A stretch of 37,327 bases of DNA, taken from NCBI GenBank assembly GCA_021823905.1, contig JAKALX010000002.1, forward strand, positions 1 through 37,327, written 5' to 3'. A program made the translations under genes and the position numbers. Below, piece after piece: positions 16,316 to 23,512 of this stretch; within the stretch, counting starts at the first letter, position 1; each line of letters starts with the position of its first letter. The stretch comes from Chloroflexota bacterium. GTDB lineage: Bacteria > Chloroflexota > Dehalococcoidia > Tepidiformales > Tepidiformaceae. Under the pieces are notes generated by a model. It did not search any database. It was not told where the DNA came from and saw only the letters and a list, made by a program, of their open reading frames with translations.

Positions 16316-17087
16316 AGGTCAACTCGGCCAAGACCCCATCACCCAGCCACTCCCGTGGAGATGAAGTCTCGGCGGCTGGCCGACCATCGCGCAGCAGGAC
16401 GGCGCGGTCAGCCAACGGGAGGACATCACCGACGCGTTGCTCGACCCACAGGACGGAGAGGGCGCGCTCGCGAGAGAGGAGCGCAATCTGCTCCATCAAC
16501 TCCCTGGCCACACCTGGTGCCAGCCCTGCGGAAGGCTCATCGCACAGGAGCACCGCAGGGTTGCTGGCAAGGATGCTGGCAACCGCCAGCGCTTGGCGCT
16601 GTCCGCCGGAAAGGAGCCCCGCAGGTCCATGCCGGGACGGGAATGTAGCGCTAAACGGCACTAAGGGCTGGCCCGTCCCCCCGATTCCCCTGCGCCGCGC
16701 GACGAGAGACGCCAGGCGGAGATGATCGTCAGGGGTCAGGCTGGGAAAGACTGCCCCCCCCTGGATCATGTAACCAATCCCGGCATGGGCTCGGCGGTGG
16801 GCGGGAAGCGATGTGACATCGTCACCACATAGGAACACATGCCCCTGACTGGCTGGCAGGAGACCAGCCACAACCTTCAGGAGGGTTGACTTACCGGCAC
16901 CGTTCGGACCGATAACTGCCACGATCTCTCCCTGGAGAACCTCAAGTGAAACTCCGCGAAGCACTTCTCGCTTCCCATAACCTGCGGAGACACCTTGGAC
17001 AGCCAGTGCCGGCCGCCCTGCCTGCGCCCCGGTGGCCCCCGGGCCGCCAGGACCGGCCCCAACCGCCTCACGTAAGCGTCTCAACAC
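16293..17087 (-). CDS. LivF-type ATPase of amino-acid ABC importer
   Basis: The protein is 264 residues from GTG at 17087, which has AAGGGA about 7 nt upstream. A GTG at 17141 overlapping the permease stop (GTGA) would add 18 residues and is the main alternative; longer readings run inside the permease gene. After a Gly/Ala-rich lead of about 27 residues come the family start ALAVQGVSAGYGKREVL, Walker A GPNGAGKS at 60-67, signature LLSGGQRQALAVASILA, Walker B VLLCDEPSAGLAP and a VLWVEQR switch region in which Gln stands where LivG has His. LivF proteins often read EQ here, so this is expected. It pairs with the LivG-type ATPase. Confidence 0.93.
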   Translation of the reverse strand: MLRRLREAVGAGPGGPGATGAQAGRPALAVQGVSAGYGKREVLRGVSLEVLQGEIVAVIGPNGAGKSTLLKVVAGLLPASQGHVFLCGDDVTSLPAHRRAHAGIGYMIQGGAVFPSLTPDDHLRLASLVARRRGIGGTGQPLVPFSATFPSRHGPAGLLSGGQRQALAVASILASNPAVLLCDEPSAGLAPGVARELMEQIALLSRERALSVLWVEQRVGDVLPLADRAVLLRDGRPAAETSSPREWLGDGVLAELTFGGATRG

Positions 17088-17137
17088 GCTGAATTCCCTT
17101 GCAACCCTCGGGCCACGGCCTCGGTCGCGCTCCAAGT

Positions 17138-18007
17138 TCACTTGAACTCGTACTCGCCCATGATGCCCCGCGGACGGATGCGCATCAGCACGACAAGGAG
17201 CAAGCCGTAGGTAACTTGCCGCAGATTGGCAGCGACGGCGTCGGGAATCTGGATGAGCCTCAAGGCCTCCGGCAGTGCGACCAGGAATGCTGAGCCCACC
17301 AGGGGGCCCCAAAAACTCCCCGCTCCGCCGATCACCACAGCGGAGAGGATGAAGATTGTCTCGCCGACTGTGAAGCTCGTTGGATCGATATAACGCATGT
17401 AACCGGCAAACATGGCGCCCGGGATGGCCGCCAGGCCTGCCCCAAGCGCGAATGCCATCGTCTTGACCGCCGGTACGTTCTTGCCAAGTGCGGCAGCGGC
17501 GACCTCATCATCTCGGACAGCGCGGAGGAGGCGACCGAAGGGGGAGCGGATTAGCAGCCACAGGATAGCCAGCGCCCCCGTGCTGATTGTCGTGCTGAAG
17601 AGGAAGTACTTGAATACGGTATCAACTGGCACGCCGAAAAGAGAGGGAATCGGAATTCCAGGGATCCCGTAGGGACCCCGAGTGAGCCGAACACAATTGT
17701 AAAGAAGCGAGAACACAATGATCTGGAAACCGAGTGTGGCCAGGACAAAATAGTCGCCCCTCAGCCGTAATGATGGGATGGCAATGAGCAGGCTAAGTAG
17801 TGCGGTGAGCGGCACAGCCAAAGCCATGGCTGGGAAGAAACCAAGGCCCATCTGCATCATCAGCAGGGTTGTGGCGTATGCGCCGATACCGTAGAACGCA
17901 GCGTGGCAAAGAGAGAGTAGGCCCGTATAGCCGGCCACTAGATTGAGCGAAGCGGCGAGAACCGCGTAGATGCTAATCATCACTAGGATGTGCCAGATAT
18001 AGTTCAC
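17138..18007 (-). CDS. LivM-type permease of amino-acid ABC importer
   Basis: The protein is 289 residues of mostly hydrophobic sequence with about 8-9 membrane helices. Family marks are the N-terminal LNLVAGYTGLLSLCHAAFYG stretch, LRGDYFVLATLGF in the middle, the ATPase-coupling loop AVRDDEVAAAALGKN, and VIGGAGSFWGPLVGSAFL near the end. The GTG start at 18007 overlaps the TGA of the LivH-type gene. It forms half of the inner-membrane channel for the solute. Confidence 0.95.
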   Translation of the reverse strand: MNYIWHILVMISIYAVLAASLNLVAGYTGLLSLCHAAFYGIGAYATTLLMMQMGLGFFPAMALAVPLTALLSLLIAIPSLRLRGDYFVLATLGFQIIVFSLLYNCVRLTRGPYGIPGIPIPSLFGVPVDTVFKYFLFSTTISTGALAILWLLIRSPFGRLLRAVRDDEVAAAALGKNVPAVKTMAFALGAGLAAIPGAMFAGYMRYIDPTSFTVGETIFILSAVVIGGAGSFWGPLVGSAFLVALPEALRLIQIPDAVAANLRQVTYGLLLVVLMRIRPRGIMGEYEFK

Positions 18008-18885
18008 TCGAGCGTCTCCTCAATGCGCCGCCGTCTCCCGGCCAAGCCCCACGGGCGGAAGAGCAGGAATACGATGAGCACACCAAACGTAACTGCGTCC
18101 ATCCATCGGGCCGAGATTTCCCATACGACAAGACCCTGCAGCACGCCCAGAATGAAGCCACCAACGACCGGTCCTTCGAAAGTTCCCACGCCGCCTACAA
18201 TGAGTGCGACCGCGGCGGTGAGGAGCATGGGCATCCCTACGTTCGGGTCCACACCAACGTCAAGAGCTACAAGGATCGAGGCTAGCGCCGTAACAGCCGA
18301 GCCCACGACGAAGACCCAGAGGCGAACGCTCTCCTGGTTGATGCCCATGACCATTGCGAGCGTGGGGTTGTCTCGCACTGCTCGGATGATCCTGCCCCAG
18401 TTGGTGAACTTGAGAAAGAGAACCAAGCCGGGCACGATAATCGCCGCTGCGGCCACCTGCCAGAATTGTGGACGGGTGAGAGTGACACCCACGATGCTGT
18501 AGGTTCTCTGGACTCCAGGCCACAGGACTCTCGTTTGATTACCGAAGAACATCGCGATGACGTTGACGAGGGCCACATAGAGCCCCAGGGAACTGAGCAG
18601 GGAGACGAGGAGCGGCGCGCCTCGACGAGCCAACGGGGCGTAGATCCATGCCTCCACGAGTGCACCGAGCAACCCAGAGCAACCAACTGCAATTCCCACC
18701 GCAACTGCAAGTGGCCAACCCTTCTCGACCATAAAGAAGTAGCAGATGTATGCACCCACAGTGTAGATGGCCCCATGGGCAACGTGGAAGATCTTCGTCG
18801 TATTATAGATAAGCGCAAAACCAATGGCGACGAGGGCGTACAGGCAACCGTTGACCAGGCCGTTCGCCAGCAGTTGGATGAGCAT
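18004..18885 (-). CDS. LivH-type permease of amino-acid ABC importer
   Basis: The protein is 293 residues with about 8 membrane helices. Family marks are the N-terminal NGLVNGCLYALVAIGFALIY, HVAHGAIYTVGAY, the coupling loop AVRDNPTLAMVMGIN and ALIVGGVGTFEGPVVGGFIL. The start ATG at 18885 follows the receiver gene stop by 2 nt, so importer synthesis is coupled to the receiver protein. It forms the other half of the inner-membrane channel. Confidence 0.95.
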   Translation of the reverse strand: MLIQLLANGLVNGCLYALVAIGFALIYNTTKIFHVAHGAIYTVGAYICYFFMVEKGWPLAVAVGIAVGCSGLLGALVEAWIYAPLARRGAPLLVSLLSSLGLYVALVNVIAMFFGNQTRVLWPGVQRTYSIVGVTLTRPQFWQVAAAAIIVPGLVLFLKFTNWGRIIRAVRDNPTLAMVMGINQESVRLWVFVVGSAVTALASILVALDVGVDPNVGMPMLLTAAVALIVGGVGTFEGPVVGGFILGVLQGLVVWEISARWMDAVTFGVLIVFLLFRPWGLAGRRRRIEETLE

Positions 18886-18887
18886 TG

Positions 18888-19319
18888 CTAGCGCTCGCGC
18901 TCCAAGCGCTGCTTGAGTTCCGCAGTCCTTTCCGGCATCACCCCGTGCTCGGCGAACTCCCGCAGCCAGCTACGAAGCTCACGGAGATTGATGGGCTTGC
19001 TGAAAAAGTAGTCAGCGCCGAGGTTGAGTGCATCGACAACAGCATCGAAATCCCGGTAGGCGCTCATCATGAGGACGGGCGTGGTCGGGGACTTCGCTTT
19101 GGCCCATCGCAAGAATGTCAAGCCCTCGTGATTGGTCTCGTCCTCCTCCGACAGCCGCACATCCACAAGAGCGACCTGCACGGTCGGGTCCAGCGACTGT
19201 TCCGCCTCGGCGATGGTCTTGGCCGTCACAATTTCAAACTCGGCACGTAGCGCCCCGGTAAGCGCCCGGAGATAATCCTCCCGATCGTCCAAAACGAGAA
19301 CCCTGACCATTAAGCTCAT
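18888..19319 (-). CDS. Stand-alone response-regulator receiver protein
   Basis: The protein is 143 residues from ATG at 19319, with AGG shortly upstream; a second ATG lies three codons in. It is a complete CheY-like receiver: acidic pair D11/D12 in VLVLDDRED, phosphoacceptor D53 in VALVDVRLSE, S86 in MMSAYRD and K108 in FSKPIN. A charged helix of about 25 residues follows (MPERTAELKQRLERER) with no output domain. It is the first gene of the minus-strand run and directly precedes the permease gene. Likely a phosphorelay intermediate or a protein-binding output for the HATPase protein. Which kinase phosphorylates it is inferred from the shared run. Confidence 0.92.
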   Translation of the reverse strand: MSLMVRVLVLDDREDYLRALTGALRAEFEIVTAKTIAEAEQSLDPTVQVALVDVRLSEEDETNHEGLTFLRWAKAKSPTTPVLMMSAYRDFDAVVDALNLGADYFFSKPINLRELRSWLREFAEHGVMPERTAELKQRLERER

Positions 19320-19427
19320 CTTACCTGGTCGGACACTCGATTGACTAGGCAAGAGGACATTGGGGATGGATTGGGATGCAATCTGCGCCCCTCGACTGGA
19401 TTCCAAGCCTATGTGAGTGACATTGTA

Positions 19428-19442
19428 ATCACACGATGTGAT
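19428..19442. promoter_or_regulatory. Short inverted repeat, possible operator
   Basis: The sequence is ATCACA-CGA-TGTGAT, a perfect 6-bp inverted repeat with a 3-nt spacer. It lies about 20 nt downstream of the sigma-54-like element, inside the likely untranslated leader. A partly overlapping TGTGA-N6-TGACA also recalls a Crp/Fnr-type site with one poor half. Binding protein unknown. Confidence 0.3.
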
Positions 19443-19460
19443 CCAGATGACACACAGCGT

Positions 19461-19476
19461 TGCATTTAGAATGCCA
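19461..19476 (-). promoter_or_regulatory. Sigma-54-like -24/-12 promoter element
   Basis: The minus strand reads TGGCATTCTAAATGCA from 19476 to 19461. Compared with TGGCAC-N5-TTGCW, the GG and GC pairs are both present and exactly 10 nt apart; the only differences are T for C at position 6 and A for T at position 12. It points at the receiver-importer operon, whose last gene encodes an NtrC-type activator. It starts 4 nt after the decarboxylase stop codon. Found by eye, so chance occurrence must be weighed. Confidence 0.5.
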
Positions 19477-19480
19477 CTCT

Positions 19481-21601
19481 CTATTTCCGGACAACCCTTC
19501 TCAGCGACCCGGCAAGCTTGATGATCTCTGCGGCGCGGACGGTCATCACTTGCTGCAACCGTTCGAGGAACCTGGCCACGTAGTCCTCATCGACGTAGTC
19601 GGTCGTCAGGTACGGGGACATGACGACGGAGCGGGCCACCTTCATCGCTCCCACCCGGTCCCACTCGCTCTTAGCGATGCCGATGCGGGCGAGGGCTACG
19701 AGCGGCGTGTCGCCGTACTCCTCCTTCGTGAGGTCCGTGGAGGAGACGATGAAGCTCTTCTGCAGCATGCTCTCGCCCTCGCGCTGTCTGTAGCCAAAGG
19801 CCGATTCCGCGATCAGCGCCGTGAGCGCGTTCATCCTGTCGAGGTCGGTGTTCCCCTCGATGTTGAAGACGTAGTCCACGATGTTGAGATCCGGCGGCGT
19901 GAGAACGAAGGCCCGGACTTGCACAGCGCTGTCCACATCGAACCTGGCGCCGTCGAGGGCGGCACAGAGAGCCTGCGCCCCGTCGATCGTTTCGCCGATG
20001 AGCTTGCCGTAGCCCCCGATGTTCAGGGGCAAGATTCGGTGGGCGGCCCACACGGCGGCAGCCGCGGCGCCGGGCTTCGAGCCTTCGAGGATGTAGGACC
20101 CGATGAGGATGTCCGGCTCCCCTGGTTTGGGCTTGGGAAACACGTACGGCGCAAACGTGCGGATCGCGTCCCGAAAACGGCGGTCCCGCATGATGATGGC
20201 CCCTGCCGAATAGGGCACGTAACCGAGTTTGTGGGGATCCACAGTGAGGGTGTCGGCCTCGCCGGTCGACTCGAACGCCTGGTAGACCTCGGCGCTGGGC
20301 CAGCCCGCTCTCGGGGAATCGGGCTTGTCTCCGATGATTCTCAGCTCCTTGAGCCGCTCCCCCATTTCGTTGGGAGCCATGAAGTGACCGCCCCCGTCGT
20401 CCACGAACAACGAGCGCGCATAGCCGCCGTAGGCGGCATCGACGTGGACGTGGAAGTGAATGCCGCGCTCTTCGGCCAGGCGGCGGCGCAGGTCGATGAT
20501 CGCGTCGATGCGATCAACCGCCGACTCTTCGGTCGTGCCCATGACACCCACCACCGCCAGGATCGGCCGGGTCGCTGCGGTCTCCAGGATGGCCGCCTCG
20601 AGCACTGAGATGTCCATGCGAAAGTGTTGATCGAGCGGCACATAGTGGATATTTGAGCGCCCGAGGCCCAAAAGGTCCATTGCCTTCTTGAAGGAGTAGT
20701 GCTTGCTCTGGGGCAGGAAAACGACGCCGAGGTCGATCCCCGAGCCCTCCCAGTGGAGGCCCTTCTCCTGGAGGGTCTCCGCTTCGAGGAGGTCGTCCAG
20801 CTCGCTGTCCTTCAGCCGGCCCTCCGTGCTCGTCTTCAGGCGCTCGATGACCGCCTCGCGCAGGTCAACTGCTTGCCGGGACGAGAACGCGCGGAGCAAC
20901 TGCTCATCGCTCGCCTCTGCGAGCGGTGCGACCGTTCCGTCCCCCAACCGTACCTCGGGGCCAGAATTCTCGAGGCGCAGACATGCCCGTTTCAGCGCGA
21001 GTGGCATCGCCTTCAGGTTTCTGGCGATCCACAGCGCTTCCATGTTGGCGATCGTCCCGCCGGCGCAGATGTGACCCCAGCCGGCGCTCTCGCTCATCCC
21101 GAACAGTCGTAGCAGGTCCCTGCCGACCTCCAACTCGAGATCCGAAGTCCCGGTGCTCCCAGCCCACGCGACGTTGTTCGGGTTGTAGAGGGAGGCGCTG
21201 AAGTACGCGACGATCGAGGCCATCATTGCCTCCCAGTTCATGTGGCCGATGTAGCGCGGCGAGAAAAAGGGCTGGCTGCGCTTGAGCAGTTCCTGAAGCG
21301 AGTGCAGTGTCTCCCGGATCCTCTCCTGCGTGTGGCGGAAGGCCTCCGACTTCCGGTCGGATTGACTGACGAACGGCGCAGGATCGTCCAGGTGGAACGA
21401 CCTGCGCCATTCCGCGTGGTGCTCGAGCGCCTCGTCCAGCAGCGAGCGGAAGAAGGCGAGGTTGTCCGCCTTCGGCCCGAGAAAACACGCCTCGAACTGC
21501 GTTTCGGCTTTGGCAGGCGCCTTAGGCCTCTTGACGCTCGCTGTAGCTTCGGATTTCTGGAACCTGGAAGTCTTTGGATTGTCACTGTTTGCTCTGGCCA
21601 C
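19481..21601 (-). CDS. Group II PLP-dependent amino-acid decarboxylase (tyrosine/glutamate decarboxylase-like)
   Basis: The protein is 706 residues from GTG at 21601, chosen because GGGGAG lies 6 nt upstream; the open frame continues to 21721 but has no good site there. The first 35 residues are polar and low-complexity. The fold-I core has FFSPRYIGHMNWE, GTSDLELEVGRDL, AGGTIANMEALW, the PLP Asp in HVDAAYGGY (D388) and the PLP lysine in TVDPHKLGYVPYSAG (K458). The HKLGYVPY context and length are closest to bacterial tyrosine-type decarboxylases, with glutamate or diaminobutyrate decarboxylases as alternatives. Product: an amine plus CO2. It lies just upstream of the importer operon on the same strand, so it may decarboxylate the imported amino acid. 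Substrate inferred only. Confidence 0.92.
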   Translation of the reverse strand: MARANSDNPKTSRFQKSEATASVKRPKAPAKAETQFEACFLGPKADNLAFFRSLLDEALEHHAEWRRSFHLDDPAPFVSQSDRKSEAFRHTQERIRETLHSLQELLKRSQPFFSPRYIGHMNWEAMMASIVAYFSASLYNPNNVAWAGSTGTSDLELEVGRDLLRLFGMSESAGWGHICAGGTIANMEALWIARNLKAMPLALKRACLRLENSGPEVRLGDGTVAPLAEASDEQLLRAFSSRQAVDLREAVIERLKTSTEGRLKDSELDDLLEAETLQEKGLHWEGSGIDLGVVFLPQSKHYSFKKAMDLLGLGRSNIHYVPLDQHFRMDISVLEAAILETAATRPILAVVGVMGTTEESAVDRIDAIIDLRRRLAEERGIHFHVHVDAAYGGYARSLFVDDGGGHFMAPNEMGERLKELRIIGDKPDSPRAGWPSAEVYQAFESTGEADTLTVDPHKLGYVPYSAGAIIMRDRRFRDAIRTFAPYVFPKPKPGEPDILIGSYILEGSKPGAAAAAVWAAHRILPLNIGGYGKLIGETIDGAQALCAALDGARFDVDSAVQVRAFVLTPPDLNIVDYVFNIEGNTDLDRMNALTALIAESAFGYRQREGESMLQKSFIVSSTDLTKEEYGDTPLVALARIGIAKSEWDRVGAMKVARSVVMSPYLTTDYVDEDYVARFLERLQQVMTVRAAEIIKLAGSLRRVVRK

Positions 21602-22081
21602 GTCGATCTCCCCACTCTCGGGTGCCTGTGCACCCACGGATTTGTCTTCGATTCCGCCACTCTGTCGGCGCTGCCTCACGCCACCCTGGTTAGTGAAGAG
21701 TCCAAGAAGATCCGCGAACAACGACAGAAGACGACCAACCCAAACACGAAACCGTCACATGATGGTGCGAAGGCTTTCAGGACGGCCGCCAACGACCTGG
21801 CTCCGTCTTCATTGGCGGCACGCCACAATGCTCATTCTGAGCGCAGCTTACCCCGGTTTCCGTTTGGGGCCAACCCCACGCTTCGTCACGCTTTGTCAGC
21901 CCAGCGGCCGGCAGTGAGCGCCGTCCGGCCACCGTCCCGTGAGGGACCACGGCTCGAGCGCCCGTTGTATACCGATCGTCCGCGGTCGGGGCGGACTGCC
22001 TCGACCCATTGGACGGGCCGGGGTCCGGGGCTCACAAGGCCTGCCATACGCGGTATCATTGCCGAGCGACGGAGGAGACAG
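21602..22081. other. Divergent intergenic region between decarboxylase and GTPase operon
   Basis: This 480-nt region must carry both promoters. On the plus strand TATCAT at 22054-22059 is a possible -10 box about 22 nt before the GTPase ATG, but there is no good -35. GGCCGG (21906-21911) and CCGGCC (21925-21930) could pair around a 13-nt loop. Translations of the open frames here show no family resemblance. A GG/GC pair near 21812-21832 recalls sigma-54 but has spacing off by one. Confidence 0.35.
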
Positions 22082-23512
22082 ATGATTCTCAGGTGCCCAC
22101 TGTGTCTCAAACAGGTCACAGACAGCGGCGAGAAACTCGTTCGTTTCTGTTCGCGCCACCCCGGGCAGAGTGTTGAGGTCGAGCTTTCGGGGCCCGACTA
22201 TGGCGCGCTGGCGTGCCCAGAGTGCCAGGATGGAGATGCTGACTCTTTCTTGCATGGTGTGTTCTGCCGCCATGTTGGGTGCGTCGCAAAGAACCCCTAT
22301 TGGAAGAGCACGGAAAGACGGGTCGTCGTGCCTCAGACGGTCAGATTCAGCCTGCTGGGGGGAGCGGGGAACGTCGAGAACGTTGATGTCAGGCACTGGG
22401 AGCTGAGCGTCCTAAGGAGCATTGCGGAATCGCAAGACGACAACCCGATCCTCGCCAGCAGCGGCGAGATGTGGTTCCCGGTCGCTTTGCTGTGGGCGTC
22501 GCGCCGCGAGGCGCCCCAGGGGAAGAAAGCCGCGTTGGTCGAGCTGAGCGGACCCAAGAGCGTCGGCAAGACGGTGCTCGCGTTGATGGCGTTGGACTAC
22601 GAAGGTTATGTCGGCTCACCGAACCAGCGCGACCCCCTCACCCGGGGAGTGCTCACCCGCCTCGCGAACCTCGATCATTTCGTCTTCGAGCCCTCCCGTG
22701 AAGGAGAGACCTCGCCTGACAGGTGGAACGAACTCCTCTACCTCCGATCGCTCATGGAGGTGAACGAACAGATCCCCAACTGGCCCGCTCACACTGCCGT
22801 GTCCATCCCCGGCAACATCAAGGCCGTCTACTTCGGGCCACCGAGGAAGCAACAGGGGGCCAATGGGTTCTCCACTGGGACTTCTGAAACCTTTGTCGAG
22901 CAGTTCCTCAGAGCACTGGCGCAAATTGCCCGTGCCATCGCTGAGATCCTCACCGGGGGGGGCCACCACGACTGGCGGCCCCGAGGGAGCGTCGTGTGCT
23001 TCTACGACACCGCCGGCGAGCAGTCGGAGGACCCCGGCCACCCTGGACTGATGCGCCTGGATGACAAGGTGGATGTGGTCGCCGTTCTCGTCGATGCCCA
23101 GGACTTTACCTTCGTCGGGGGCCCAAGGAACCACCCGAGCACCGTCGCTCGCGCCGTTCAGCGCCTCCGCGGGGTCCGATCACGGGAGGGCCTTCGCACA
23201 TGCGTGGTCATCACCAAGACGGACACGATGTTTGCGGCGCTCGGGGAAAAGGGCACCAGCACGCTGACCAAACTCACAGTGGACCCTTCAGCGCACGAAG
23301 GGGGCGCGCGGGGATGGCTGAAATACCACCTGCGACGGACGCAGAACGATGAGGAGCAGGCTCTTCTCCAGCTTCTCAACCAAGAAGAAGTCGATGACGT
23401 CTTCCTAGTCTGGACCGTGGGCATCGAGCCGATTGCGAAGGTCCCTCACTCGTTCGGCATCGCCCGGTTCGTGGCCTGGTGCCTCGAGCTCGACGTCGAT
23501 GCGGACGCCTGA
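22082..23512 (+). CDS. P-loop GTPase with N-terminal zinc fingers (GAP1-system type)
   Basis: The protein is 476 residues from ATG at 22082, with GGAGGAG upstream; the longer in-frame extension to 21242 runs antisense through the decarboxylase gene. Two cysteine clusters open the protein: C5-x2-C8 with C23-x2-H26, and C45-x2-C48 with C62 and C67. Both look like zinc-binding treble-clef or ribbon units. The GTPase core has G1 GPKSVGKT (156-163), G3 DTAGE (308-312) and G4 TKTD (377-380). The spacing between G1 and G3 is unusually long, holding about 140 residues of insert. No TM helix. The next gene overlaps its end by 14 nt. GTPases paired with a large GAP1 protein have been described as components of NTP-dependent conflict systems. 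It probably acts as a nucleotide-controlled switch for the two downstream proteins. Confidence 0.9.
   Translation: MILRCPLCLKQVTDSGEKLVRFCSRHPGQSVEVELSGPDYGALACPECQDGDADSFLHGVFCRHVGCVAKNPYWKSTERRVVVPQTVRFSLLGGAGNVENVDVRHWELSVLRSIAESQDDNPILASSGEMWFPVALLWASRREAPQGKKAALVELSGPKSVGKTVLALMALDYEGYVGSPNQRDPLTRGVLTRLANLDHFVFEPSREGETSPDRWNELLYLRSLMEVNEQIPNWPAHTAVSIPGNIKAVYFGPPRKQQGANGFSTGTSETFVEQFLRALAQIARAIAEILTGGGHHDWRPRGSVVCFYDTAGEQSEDPGHPGLMRLDDKVDVVAVLVDAQDFTFVGGPRNHPSTVARAVQRLRGVRSREGLRTCVVITKTDTMFAALGEKGTSTLTKLTVDPSAHEGGARGWLKYHLRRTQNDEEQALLQLLNQEEVDDVFLVWTVGIEPIAKVPHSFGIARFVAWCLELDVDADA

Larger units (their letters stand above)
19320..19480 (-). promoter_or_regulatory. Leader region before the receiver-importer operon
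   Basis: These 161 nt lie between the decarboxylase stop and the receiver start and contain both the sigma-54-like element and the inverted repeat listed separately. If the sigma-54-like element is used, the transcript starts near 19450 and has an untranslated leader of about 130 nt. I see no clear rho-independent terminator for the decarboxylase gene, so read-through from it into the operon is also possible. Confidence 0.4.

Noticed and set aside
21812..21832. Sigma-54-like element before the GTPase operon
   Set aside because: GGCAC and TGC are present but the GG-to-GC spacing is one nucleotide too long, which sigma-54 promoters do not tolerate well.
21242..22081. N-terminal extension of the GTPase frame
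   Set aside because: It runs antisense through the decarboxylase gene; GGAGGAG before 22082 and the zinc-finger start there fit much better.
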